Shown here piece by piece: positions 41,787 to 53,300 of a stretch of 64,000 nt of DNA (position 1 is its first letter; each line of letters starts with the position of its first letter). The DNA is from GWE2-42-39 sp034003625 (GTDB lineage: Bacteria > Bacteroidota > Bacteroidia > Bacteroidales > Prolixibacteraceae), in NCBI GenBank assembly GCA_034003625.1, contig JAVEYG010000015.1, positions 1 through 64,000 of the forward strand, written 5' to 3'. The position numbers and the translations under genes were made by a program. The notes below the pieces were generated by a model. That model saw only the letters and a program-made list of their open reading frames with translations, did no database searches and was not told the DNA's origin.

Positions 41787-42717
41787 AAACAATTTAAAAA
41801 AGGCATTGTTGGGAATGGTAATCATCCTTTCCATCATTCTGGGTTTTTTCCTGGTCTATTACGCCGGGGAAAAAGCTTATAAGGCAATTTTTAAGAAAAA
41901 AATCAGGATTGAATATTTCAGCGATCGGCTAATTTCAGAAGTAAAAAGAATGAATACCGTAATTAGTGCTGCCCAAAATACTCCTGTCGATTTGGCAACT
42001 ATTCTTGAATTTCATCCGACCTCGGAGGAGGAGATGAAAATCCTGCTCCGGTCTGTATTGTTCAATAACGAAGAAATATGTGGTAGCGCCGTGGCTTATG
42101 AACCATTTAATTATAACAAAGATTCGTTGTATTATTCTTTTTATGCATACCGAAGTAATGATTCAGTGACGTTCAGCAATCTGAACGGCCCGGTCTATAA
42201 CTATTTTTATAAAGACTGGTACCTGATTCCCAAAACATTAAAACAGCCCGTCTGGAGTGAGCCTTATTTTGACGAAGGCGGAGGCAATCTTCTGATGTCA
42301 ACTTATTCCGTTCCATTCTACCAGTTTTTGGAAAACGGAGAAGAATTTGCCGGGATAGTGACCATCGATGTGTCCATCGAATGGCTTGCCGACGCAGTTG
42401 CCTCGGTTGGCAGTATCCTGCATTCAAGGGCGGCGCTGATTTCCGAGAACGGAACCATTCTGGCCGCTCCTAATCGCGAACTGGTATACAACGAAACCAT
42501 ATTCACCATAGCTGAAGAAAGAAAATTACCGGTTTTGCGGGATATTGGCAGAGAATTGCAGCAAGGGAAATCCGGATTCAAAAAAGGGACCGATGAAGGA
42601 AAGGTCTGGTACATTTTCTATTCTGTAATGCCTACAAACGGGTGGGGGATAATTTTATTCGTTTCAGAAGATGAATTGATGGAACGGGAAACAACTTCTT
42701 TAAAAGAATTATTGTAA
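41773..42717 (+). CDS. Membrane-anchored Cache-domain sensor without output domain
   Basis: The 314-aa protein has an N-terminal membrane helix (about residues 12-32) and a periplasmic double-Cache (PDC) domain (about 40-300), seen in patterns such as GSAVAYEPF, WSEPYFDEGGGNLLMSTYSVPF and GIVTIDVSIEWL. In most relatives a second membrane helix and a HAMP, kinase, cyclase or SpoIIE output domain follow; here the protein stops right after the Cache fold (ERETTSLKELL). It overlaps the binding-protein gene by 14 bp and is followed 19 bp later by a 60-aa membrane protein. It may pair with the binding protein as a sensing module. The ligand is unknown. Confidence 0.82.
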   Translation: MDNGKNNLKKALLGMVIILSIILGFFLVYYAGEKAYKAIFKKKIRIEYFSDRLISEVKRMNTVISAAQNTPVDLATILEFHPTSEEEMKILLRSVLFNNEEICGSAVAYEPFNYNKDSLYYSFYAYRSNDSVTFSNLNGPVYNYFYKDWYLIPKTLKQPVWSEPYFDEGGGNLLMSTYSVPFYQFLENGEEFAGIVTIDVSIEWLADAVASVGSILHSRAALISENGTILAAPNRELVYNETIFTIAEERKLPVLRDIGRELQQGKSGFKKGTDEGKVWYIFYSVMPTNGWGIILFVSEDELMERETTSLKELL

Positions 42718-42736
42718 ATTTTTTAAACTAAATTGT

Positions 42737-42919
42737 ATGTTTATTCTAATAGCTTATGTCTTTCTTGCATTTGTAGTGGGATTTCTGGGAAGAAGAACTT
42801 ACCTGGGGTTTTGGGCAAACTTCATATTTGCGCTTTTTTTTACCCCGATTCTTCCGCTGATTTACATTCTGATTGCAAACTACAAAAATAAAAAGGAAGG
42901 AACTACCCTTTATAAATAG
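42737..42919 (+). CDS. Small two-helix membrane protein
   Basis: The 60-aa protein has two hydrophobic segments (about residues 3-18 and 26-48) with a short GRRTYLGFW turn between them and a lysine-rich C-terminus. No family is recognised. It is the last gene of the exporter operon and overlaps the 3' end of the minus-strand phosphopantetheinyl transferase gene by 17 bp. Confidence 0.6.
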   Translation: MFILIAYVFLAFVVGFLGRRTYLGFWANFIFALFFTPILPLIYILIANYKNKKEGTTLYK

Positions 42920-43553
42920 GTTTGATTTCAATCAGTTCAACAGTTTCCTGTTTAAGCCCGGAGGCGATGCAACAGGAAATCGAAGGATCGAAACTGAGAT
43001 GTTGGGAAAACCACCGTTTCCCGTTAATGATGACTTGTCCGTCTTTTACTTTTACATGGTTTGAAGAAAGCAACGGAAGCCCCCTTCCATCAGCTTTTAC
43101 AGCGCTTTCCAAAAGCGTCCAATGCGAATAAAAAGTTTCGGTCGGTTCAACAGAAGTTTCAATTTCTGTCCACACTTCTTCCGGGAAAACGGTTTTAAAA
43201 TCAGCAAGATCAACAGTTTTTATTTTTTCAATATCGATACCCACCCGGCAGTTGGTTGAAAAAGCTACCGCCGCACAATAATCTGTATGTGAAATACTGA
43301 AGTCGAACGGAGAACCAGGGAAAAATGGTTTTCCTGCCTGAGTATATTGAAGGTTTTTAAGCCGATAATCCGGATATCCGTTTTTCGCCAGGGCTTCTTT
43401 CAACAAATACGAAGCGGTCAGCAGCAGCAACCGATCTTCTTCTTTTTTGAAGCCGGCCAGTCGCGATTTCACTTGTTCTGAAAGCGGTTTTACCAGCTCG
43501 TTCAATTCGGCCTCTGCAACATACTCCGTATATGCGTAATAAACTTTAATCAT
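42903..43553 (-). CDS. Sfp-type 4'-phosphopantetheinyl transferase
   Basis: The 216-aa protein has the superfamily motifs VGIDIEKI (about residues 105-112) and WTLLESAVKADGRGL (about 147-161), where Asp and Glu residues bind magnesium and CoA. Sfp-type enzymes load the phosphopantetheine arm on carrier proteins of NRPS and PKS lines. Position at the end of the NRPS operon, overlapping the thioesterase gene by 8 bp, makes activation of the five carrier domains in the big synthetase, plus the upstream one, the obvious role. WTLLES replaces the more usual W(S/T)xKEA; the Lys before Glu is Leu. Confidence 0.88.
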   Translation of the reverse strand: MIKVYYAYTEYVAEAELNELVKPLSEQVKSRLAGFKKEEDRLLLLTASYLLKEALAKNGYPDYRLKNLQYTQAGKPFFPGSPFDFSISHTDYCAAVAFSTNCRVGIDIEKIKTVDLADFKTVFPEEVWTEIETSVEPTETFYSHWTLLESAVKADGRGLPLLSSNHVKVKDGQVIINGKRWFSQHLSFDPSISCCIASGLKQETVELIEIKPIYKG

Positions 43554-44244
43554 GTTTTACAAAAGAAAGGCATCTTTCCCGAATCAGCTTACAAATTTCC
43601 GGAGTTCGTTCGTAAATGAAAAAATGGCCACCTTCGAACCAAAATACTTCTGTTTCTTTTATGGTTTCTTCCTGCCAGCGGCCGGCGTCATCAGCGCTGA
43701 CTTTTTCCTGTCGTCCAAGCAAAACCACAACAGGTACTTCCAGCGGAGGTTCATACCGGTACCGGTAGTTGGCAATCGCCTGAAAATCGGCTTTCACAAT
43801 CGGAAGGTAGAAATCGAGAAACTCTTTTTCAGCCAGCAGTTCCTCGGGTGTGCCTTCCATCTCCCGCAATATTTCAATAAACTGATCATCCGGTAAAAGA
43901 TACCGGTTGTCAGGTTTAACCGAAGAAGGGGCTGTTTGTCCGGAAACAAAAAGGAGGGAGGGCAACGGTTTTCCCAAACTCCGGATTTCCCTGGTGAGCG
44001 TAAAAGCCAGCAAAGCGCCCAGGCTGTGCCCGAAAAGTGCATATTCACCATTTAATTCCGGTTCGATCTGCCGGAATAAGTCTTCAGTCATTTCGTCAAT
44101 CGAATAAAGCAGCGGCTCGGTAATCCTTGTTCCATGGCCCGGCAGTTCCAAATTGAAAAACCGGATGTTGCCGGGCAGTTGTTTTTGGAAGGCTGAATAG
44201 GAATAGGCGTTGCCGCCGGAAAAAGGAATGCAAAACAGGTTCAT
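43546..44244 (-). CDS. Type II thioesterase of the NRPS cluster
   Basis: The 232-aa alpha/beta hydrolase begins with the oxyanion-loop pattern CIPFSGGNAYSYSAF and has the nucleophile elbow FGHSLGALLA (Ser near residue 80), an Asp in the DFQAIANYRYR region or nearby, and the late His in EGGHFFI (about 206). Stand-alone thioesterases of this type remove wrong or stalled acyl groups from carrier proteins. It lies 79 bp after the NRPS-PKS gene and overlaps the Sfp-type gene by 8 bp. Confidence 0.9.
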   Translation of the reverse strand: MNLFCIPFSGGNAYSYSAFQKQLPGNIRFFNLELPGHGTRITEPLLYSIDEMTEDLFRQIEPELNGEYALFGHSLGALLAFTLTREIRSLGKPLPSLLFVSGQTAPSSVKPDNRYLLPDDQFIEILREMEGTPEELLAEKEFLDFYLPIVKADFQAIANYRYRYEPPLEVPVVVLLGRQEKVSADDAGRWQEETIKETEVFWFEGGHFFIYERTPEICKLIRERCLSFVKHD

Positions 44245-44323
44245 ATAATGTTTTTAAATTAGTCGATATATAATTTACAATAACTGCTCACTGATAACTG
44301 CCACTGGGCACTGCGACTTTTTA

Positions 44324-47300
44324 TTATTTCATCAAACGCCTGATGATCCGGTTCGTCAGCCTAGCGTTTTTCTCTATGTTTGGCTGTTTCAGCATGTCCA
44401 TGTGGCCGCCAAAACCTTCGAAGGTTTCGTAGGTCGGGCACAGCTCACTCCACGCGCTCCGGCTGATTTTTCGCCCAAAATCAGTGATCTCGTCGTCGGC
44501 TTCAATCTGAACAACCGGACAGTTCAAAAAGCCGGTTTCTGCCCGGGCATTCAGATAACGCCGGTAAGCGACTATTTTTTGCAGCGCCGCATCCTTGATC
44601 TCCTCATCCAAAAATTCGGCATGATTCTGCTCGATGTACAGCACCGCGTCGTTGAGGTATTCGTTCTCGCTCCATTCAATCACTTCCAGTTGCCGGTAGC
44701 TGTCCAGCAGCACGATACCGCCGACCGGCTTTCCTCTTTGCTGAAGTTCGAGCGCCACATCGAATGCCATGTTGCCGCCGGCCGAATGCCCAAACAAATA
44801 AAAAGCGCCGTCTTTTTGCATGTCGATCAGAATGTCGGCCATCGATTTTGCAGGCGTTGCCGACTCGATAAAATTCAATCCGCAAATGGCAAACCGGTCA
44901 AAATATTTCGCATATTCCATGTAAGCGAATGAATAACCAATCCCCGGAGGCATAAAAAAGATTTTCTTTTTCTGTTTCGGGTTGAATAAAATGTAATCAG
45001 TCTCCAGATTTTTCAGTCGTTCGTCTGTTTCCCGGATGACATGGGCCATTTGCCTGATGGTAGGTTGTTCGAAAACCAGGTTCAGGTACGTTTTTTTACC
45101 CAGCCGCTTCTGGACTTTCGACATCAGTTGGATAGCCTTGATGGAATTCCCGCCAGTCTCAAAGAAATTGTCTGTGGCGCCGATCTTTCCCCTTCCAAGA
45201 ATTTCCTGCCACACTTCGGCAATCGCTTTTTCTGTCTCGCCTTCGGGTTCCGCATAGTCAAAATGGCCGGCATGGTCCTGTGATCCCGGCTCGGGCAGAG
45301 AGCGCAGATCGGCTTTGCCGCTCGGCGTGCGCGGGAACTGTTCGAGTTTCACAAAATAAGCCGGAATCATGTAAGCGGGAAGCTGGCCTGCTAAATAATT
45401 TTTCAGGATAGCAGAGTCCGCCTCGCCTGAAGTTGTAAAATAAGCAGCAATCTCCTTGTTCTCATCTTCGCCAACCAGTTTTACGGCTGCTTCCTTTATA
45501 TCAGGATGTTTTTGCAGGCATGATTCGATTTCGCCCAATTCAATCCGGAAGCCGCGTACTTTCACTTGTCCGTCGTCCCGGCCCAAAAACTCCAGTTCGC
45601 CGTTAAAGTTCCATCGTGCCAAATCGCCGCTTTTATACAACTTCCCATTACCGAACGGGTTGTCAATGAAACGTTCCCGCGTCAAATCCGGTTTGTTCAG
45701 ATAGCCGTTGGCTACGTTGAAACCTCCAATGTACAAGTCGCCGGGCAAACCCACCGGGACAGGTTCCATTTTTGCGTCAAGCAGGAAAATTTGGGTATTG
45801 TTGATCGGACGGCCGGCGGGAATTTTCACCGGCTGATTTTTATCTTTTCCGGAGAAAATAAAAGAAGTCACCACGTGGGTTTCCGAAGGGCCGTACTGAT
45901 TATGGAACCGGAGATGAGGGAACTTTTTTAATAAACGGACCAGATTTTCATTCATAAAGGGCTGTTCCCCCGAAGTGATCAAATGTTTGAGCGACCGCAG
46001 CTGACCCGGGTTTTCCAACCCGCTCAAAAACACGTTGAGCGCGCTGTAAGGCATGGTCAGGATTTCAATCGATTCCCGTTCGATTATCTCTGCAATCAGG
46101 CTCATCTTGTACCGCGTTTCATTTTCGATCAGGTACAAGGCGCCTGCAGTCGCCATTGAAAACAACATTTCCTGCACCGACACGTCAAAACTATGTGGTG
46201 CAAACTGAAGCGTTTTCAATTGTCCTTCAATAGTTTCCGATTGCCATTCAACCAGATTCAGCAAACATTGGTGCGTGCCCAAAACACCTTTGGGCATTCC
46301 CGTCGATCCGGAAGTGTAAATAACATAGGCGTTGGCGTTTGGCGCAACAGAAATATCGATATTTGGATCCTCCGAAGCATACTGTCCGAGCATCTCCTCC
46401 AACGTTTCTGTTTCAAGAAGCCGTTCAGGAGAAAACGGAATCGTGCCTTTTAGTTTTTTTGAAGTGATAAGCAGTTTGCACCGGCTGTCTTTTAAAATAT
46501 ATTCAATACGGTTTTGCGGATAATTTGGATCGACCGGAACATAAACGGCTCCTGCTTTCAGGATCGCCAGCAGCGAAATTACCGACCATTCCGAACGATC
46601 TGACAACACGCCGATAAAATCTTCGGGACAGATGCCCCTTTCGATCATCATGTGGGCCAGCCGGTTGGCCTTTGCATTCAACTCTGCATAATTCAGTTTC
46701 CTGCGTTTAAACACGATGGCGGTACGATCTGCATTTTGAGCAGCTTGCTTCTCAATCAGCGATACGACGGAGCGGTTTAGCAATTTCCGTTCAATGCCTT
46801 TCGACAGGTCCATCAAAGCTGTCTTTTCTTCGGAAGAGGCGATAGTCAGTTGAGATATTGGTTTTTCCTCGTTGCTCAGGATACCTTCAACCAAAACGGC
46901 AAAATGATCGAACATCCGGCGAATCCGTTCCAGCCGGTACAACGAAGTATTGTACTCGAAGAAATATTTCAGGCAATTTCCGTCGTCATAATAACTAATG
47001 GAAAGATCGAACTTACTAAGCGGATAATCGTATTCTGCAGGTTCCATTTGCAGGCCGGAGCTTACTTTTACGCTTTCACCAGCCGGCGTTTGGGCGATGA
47101 GCATCACATCGAACAGCGGCGAGCGCGAGAGGTCCCGGTTGAGCTGTAAATCATCCACCAGCATATCGAACGGATACAACTGGTGACTGAACGCTGCAAG
47201 CACATTTTCCCGCACTTTCTTCAGAAACGATTTAAAACTTTCCTGCTGGTCACATTTATTACGTAAGGCAAGTGTGTTGAGGAAAAAACCGATCTGGTCC

Positions 47301-50300
47301 TGAATGTCCGGGTGATCGCGGTTGGCGACCGGCGTTCCAATTACCAAATCGTTTTGTTTGGCATATTTCGAAAAAAGAACATGAAACAACGCCAGCGACG
47401 TGATAAACATCGTGGAATGATTGCCGGCGCTCAACTTTCGGAGCCCTTCAGACAATGAAGCCGGAAGAGCAAACGCTTCAGTCTTTCCTTCGAATGTCTT
47501 CACTTTCGGGCGCGGGAAATCGGCCGGCAAATCCAGCACCGGAACCGGGTCGTTAAATTGTCCGAGCCAATAGTTTTTGTGTTCAACCGCTTGTTCAATC
47601 TGTACGTTTTGCCAATGCGCAAATTCTTTGTATTGAACGGCAGCCGGCGCAAAAATACGTTCATCTTTGGCGATTTTTATTCCGGCAAAATGATCGTAAA
47701 ATATACCCAGGCGTTTTGCCAGAATATCGATCGACCATTCATCCAGAATAATGTGATGCACGTTGATAACCAGCAAATACTCCGTCCCGTTTTGGTTTTT
47801 GATCAAATCCACCCTCATTAGCGGCGCTTGCGACAGGTCAAAAGGTCGGGTGATAGCATTTTGAATGATGCCGTCCGATTCTTCGGCAAAGTCCTTTTTG
47901 CCAGTTATTTCTGAAATTGTGATGGCAAAACCGGTTTCATCCAAAATCACTTGTTTGGGCTCTCCGTCAATTTCAATAAAGCACGTACGGAGCGATTCAT
48001 ATTTCCTGATCAACGCCTTGAAAGCTTTTTCCAGGGCTTCCACTTTGATCCCGGATTTCACCGAAAAAACTACCGGGATGTTGTATGCGACCGGATTTTT
48101 CTCCACCCGGTTGAAAGTCCACATCCGACGCTGCGCATGTGAAACATCGTAATATGCTGCACGCGGAAGCGGAGAAAGCGATTGCCGGCTGCCGCTTTCG
48201 GCGTTTTTCATAAAAGTTGCAAAACGGGCAACCGAAGGATGTTCAAATATCACGGTCAGTGCAAAATCCTGCTTCATCTCCCGGTTGATCTGCGAAATAA
48301 GCCGGAGCGCTTTCAGGCTGTGCCCGCCCAAATCGAAGAAGCTGTCGTATTTGCTGAGCCTTTCCAGGCCAAGCGTCTGTTTCCAGATGGCTGCCAGTTT
48401 TTCTTCGGTGGCATCCAGAATTTCGATTTCGGCTTCCGCCATCGATCCACCAGTTGTTTCCGGGCCGGGCAGCGCCTTTACATCCACTTTGCCGTTGGGT
48501 GTCAGCGGTATGCTGTCTATCTGCACAAAATATTGGGGAACCATGTAAGCAGGCATGATTTTTCCCAGGTATTCTTTTAAGTCGTTAACGTCGGTTTCGG
48601 GCGCTGTAACCAAGTAGGCTGCAATATTACGGGTTTCGTCTTTTTCTGAAGCGATCACCACTGCATTCTCAACGCCCGGATATCGCCGGATATTGGTTTC
48701 AATTTCTCCCAGTTCAATCCGGAATCCCCTGATCTTCACCTGCCGATCGATACGCCCCAGGTATTCGAGGTCGCCGGTTTCCGTCCAGCGGCCGAGGTCG
48801 CCGGTCCGGTATAATTTTCCCTTTCCGAACGGGCTTGGCACAAATTTTTCGTTCGTTAACTCTTCTTTGAACAAATAGCCTTTGGCCAACCCGTCGCCTG
48901 TGATACAAATTTCGCCCGAATGACCTGGAGGAACCAGCTTCAGTTTCGGGTCGGTAATATAGACCTGCGTATTCGAAACAGGCTTTCCAATCAGCACTTT
49001 TTTATTTTTATTGCTGAAGCGGTAAACGGTAGAATAGGTCGTGTCTTCGGAAGGGCCGTACAAATTACGGACTTCAATCCGGTCGCAGTCAATCGCTTCA
49101 ACCAGCGCCAGTGGAATCTGTTCACCTGCCAGGTTGATCGCCGTCAAATGGCTGAAATCATCCGGATTTAGGTCGTCTTTGATGGCAGCCAGCAATGAAG
49201 GCACAGTATTGATCAGTACCTTCTCATCGTTGGCCAGCCAGTCCGGGATTTCAAGCGCCGATTTCAGCACCCGGATCGTTTTACCGGCAACCAACGAATA
49301 AAATATTTCAAATACCGAGAGGTCGAAACAATACGAAGTGGCGGCATAAACAAGTTCAAAAGGCGTTGTTTTAAACTCAATTCTGCACCATTGCAAAAAG
49401 ACCGAAAGGTTTTTGTGGGTAATCACCACGCCTTTGGGCTGACCGGTACTTCCCGATGTGTAAATAACGTATGCCGGGTCATCCGGGGTGTTGATCACGG
49501 ATGGATGCTGAGCAGAGAATTTTTGCAACGCCGGATCATGGATATCCACAATCCGGAATTCCGTCCCTGTTGTTTTGGGCTGAAGTTCTTTTGTCGTAAT
49601 CAGCGCTTTGGCGCGGCTGTCATTCAGGATGTAATCAATTCGTTGCTGCGGGTAAGCCGGGTCGATGCCTACATAAGCCGCACCGCTTTTCAGGACGCCC
49701 AGCATGGCCACGATCATCGACTCGTCGCGATCGAGTATAATGCCGATCCGGTCGCCAAATTTTGCAGAACAGGTTTTCCGGAGGAAGTTTGCCAGCCGGT
49801 TGGATTTTTCGTCCAGTTCTGCGTAACTCATGCTCTTTCCTTTGTACAAAAGCGCTGTTTTTTCCCGGCTTGCCGTGAATGAATTCTGCAACAAATCAAA
49901 AACAGAAACGCCTTTGTTAACCTCCTCATATTGTTGGTTGAAAGTATGGAACAGCTTTTTTTCCGCAGGTAGCAGGAAATCGAGATCACCTATGCGGGCC
50001 GAGCGGTTGTTTTTCGTAATAAATTCAGCCGTTTTAATAAAATGCCCTGCAAAACGTTCGATGCTTTCTTTTTTGAAAAGTGACTTTTTGTATTTAACGG
50101 TAATGAAAATTTTGTCCTGCGCTTCCAAACCGTAAAGCATCAGGTCGTATTCCGACGACAAGATAGTTTCGGCTTTGTAGTCCGAAAGTTGCAGGTCGCC
50201 GCCCCGAACTTCCGACAGTTCAAAATTCATATAGGAAAATACGATGTCGAGCAAAGGCGAACGGTTCAGGTCCCGCTTCAGATTCAGGTTTTCAACCAGT

Positions 50301-53300
50301 TCGTCAAACGGGTAATCCTGGTTTGCGAAAGCCTGCGCTGCCGTTTCCCGGACTTCACTCAGAAAATCGTTTATCCGTTTGTTCTCCTTCGGAAATACCC
50401 TGACAGGAAGGTTGTTGACAAACATACCCAGCAAACCGGACAGATCATCGTCGCCACGGCCCGTGGTGGTCACGCCAATTACCAGATCTTCCTGTTGTGT
50501 GTATTTGTGCATCACCATTTGATAAACGGCCAACAGGATCATGAAAGTGGAAAGCCCCTCGCCGGACGACATTTTTTTGATCCCGGCGGTCAATGTTTCA
50601 TCCAGAGCGAACGAAACCACGCCTGCTTCAGCCGACTGGCCGGCGCTGCGCGGAAAATCCAGCGGGAGGTTGATAACCGGTACTTCCTCCCGGAATTGTT
50701 CCATCCACCATTCTTTTTGGCGGCTGATTTCTTCTTTTTTTAAGGCGCTGTTTTGCCAGATAGCGTAATCTTTATACTGGATTCTGAGCGGTTCAGGAGT
50801 TTTCCCATCGTAGAAACCGAAAAGTTCCTTTTTCAAAATTTCCATGGAAAAAGCATCGATTACAATGTGATGCGCATCAAACAATACCAGGTGTTGGTCT
50901 GGCGAAAGTTCGATGATTGCTGACCGGAAGAGTGGCGCTTTACCGAGATCGAATGGTTGAATAAAGCTGCGGATATAATTCCTGGCTTCTTTTTCCGTCA
51001 TTTTCAGAACGGGAATATTAAGCTCCACCTGCTCGTGCACAATTTGTACCGGCATATCGTCCACCAAATCGAACGAGGTTCGCAAAATTTCATGGCGTTC
51101 GGCGAGCCGGCGAAATGCCTGAATCAGCGCATCCACCCGGAGATTTCCTTTGATATTCCAGATTTCCGGGATGTGGTAGCTGAGCTTGTCTGTAGTCAGT
51201 TGATCGAGGATGAACAGCCGGCGCTGTGCGGCAGAAACCGGGTACCAGTCGCTTTTTTTCGCAGGAACAATGGCAGTTATTTCTGTCTTCGGCGCTTTCG
51301 CTGTTTTTCCCTCCAGGAAAGCCGCCAGTTCAGCAATCGTCAGGTAGTTAAATAAATCGCCGATGCTCACCTGAAGCCGTTGTTTTTCAAGCAGGCTGCT
51401 GATTTTGATGGCATGAATGGAATCGCCGCCCAAATCATAATAATTGTCGTTGATGTTGAGTTCAGTATAACCCAAAACGTTTCCCCAAATTTCGGCGATT
51501 ATTTTTTCATAGTCTGAATAGTTCCCGTTTTCCCTTCCTGAAAGCGCTATTTTGCCTTCGGTTTCGATGATGTTTTGTTGGATTTTTGCAGATGGCGTAA
51601 TAATTTCATTTTCAAAAAAGAACGGCAATCCGGCCGATAAATCCAGTCGGCTCAAATCCGTTTCTCCCAAAATAACGGATGTTTTGCCCGACAACAGGAT
51701 TTTTCCGATGGCATCGACTGCTTCGCGGGGAGCGATGGATTTGAAAACACCGTCGTCGGCAACACGGTGCTCGAAAGCCATCCCGGTTTCTTTCCAGGCC
51801 GTCAGGTTGATGCTGAGCACATTCATGCCCGATCGCTTCAGTTCGTGGCAAACCGCGTCCAAAAAGTTATTGGCTGCCGTATAGTCGCTTTGCCCGGAGG
51901 TGGGCAAAATGGCTGTCAATGCTGAAGTCATCAGGAAAAAATCAGGTTTTTCATCAGGCAACAGCCTGCAAAGATTAATCGTTCCATGAATTTTGGGGCG
52001 GATAACTTCCCTGAAAACCCCCAAATCCTTTTTATGGATCAGCCCCTCGCCCGGAACCCCGGCAGCATGGATTACGCCGCGGATAGCGCCCAATGATTTG
52101 ATATTTTCAATTGTCTGTTTCAGCGCGTTAAAATCGGCGACATCTGCCTTGTGAAAAGATACTTCTGCGCCTTTATCTTCGATGGATTGGATTTTCTCGA
52201 TTTTCCGGCAAAGTTTTTCATCCGTTCTTTCCTGTAAAAGCCGGTTCCAATGCTCCCGCGGGGGGAATGCCGAACGGTTCAGGAGCGCCAGTTTTACCTT
52301 TGCACTCGTGGCCAGGAATTCCGCCATTTCCAGCCCTATTCCACCAGTCCCTCCGGTAATTACATACAAACCGTCCCGCAGCGTTTTCGGTTGTTGCCCG
52401 TTCAAATGAATGAGTTTGATTTCCCGGATAAACCGTTCGCCATTCCGGATAGCGCGATAATACCAGGATTCGTCGAAACCCACCCGAACTTCATCTAAAA
52501 TTTCTGAAACCGAAGTATGTTCATCCACATCCAGAAACCGGCATCTGACATTGGGATTTTCCTGCCCGATAACCTGTCCGAGGCCGGCGACAGAGTTGTA
52601 AAGGGAATTCAGATATTTTTCGTTCCCGCTGACTTCATGAACATTTTTCCCCACCAGGAGCAGATCGGTTTTTGAAGCCAAATGGCCTGAAATATATTTC
52701 GCCAAATTGAAAACACTGTACAAAGAAGCGCTCAGCCGGTCTTCCAAAGTAACTTCGTCCGTGGTTTCCGGAAGAAGGAAAATAAGCTCTTCCGGAAAAC
52801 CATTCAAGAATATTTCAGCGAAATTATCCTGACTGATTTCCAACGTTGTCGCACCTGCCGACCGGAAGGCTCCGACGGTTTCCGGTGCACTGCCGTGATT
52901 AAACAGGACAACCGGAAATCCTTTTGTTTCCGGACCCGGTTTTTGCAGTGGCCAGGTTTTCCACACCAGTTCGTGGAATATTTTTTTGCTCTGCGCCGCT
53001 TTTTTTAGGGTGAAATTTTTGAAGGTAGCAACGGCTTCTCCACTTTCGTCCGTGAACACGACATCAAAGCTGCGGGTTTCAGGTGTGCTGTTTTGAATTT
53101 TAACGTAACTGAACAGTTTGTTTCCCGCTTTTTTCCGCAATTGCACCATTCCGAACGACCACGGCAAAAAGCCCGGTTCATCGAGGGCGAAACTCAGGGC
53201 GGCATCAGCCAGCGGCGGATACAGGTAAAAACCGGCAGCCAGCTGTTCATCTTCCGGAGGTACAGCCAATTCAGCCAGTTGTTCCGTTTCGTTCCACCAG

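Noticed and set aside
44245..44323. Short words TAACTGC/CACTG repeated between the NRPS and thioesterase genes as a regulatory site
   Set aside because: Only a few imperfect 7-bp matches in 79 bp; no inverted repeat or terminator tract.
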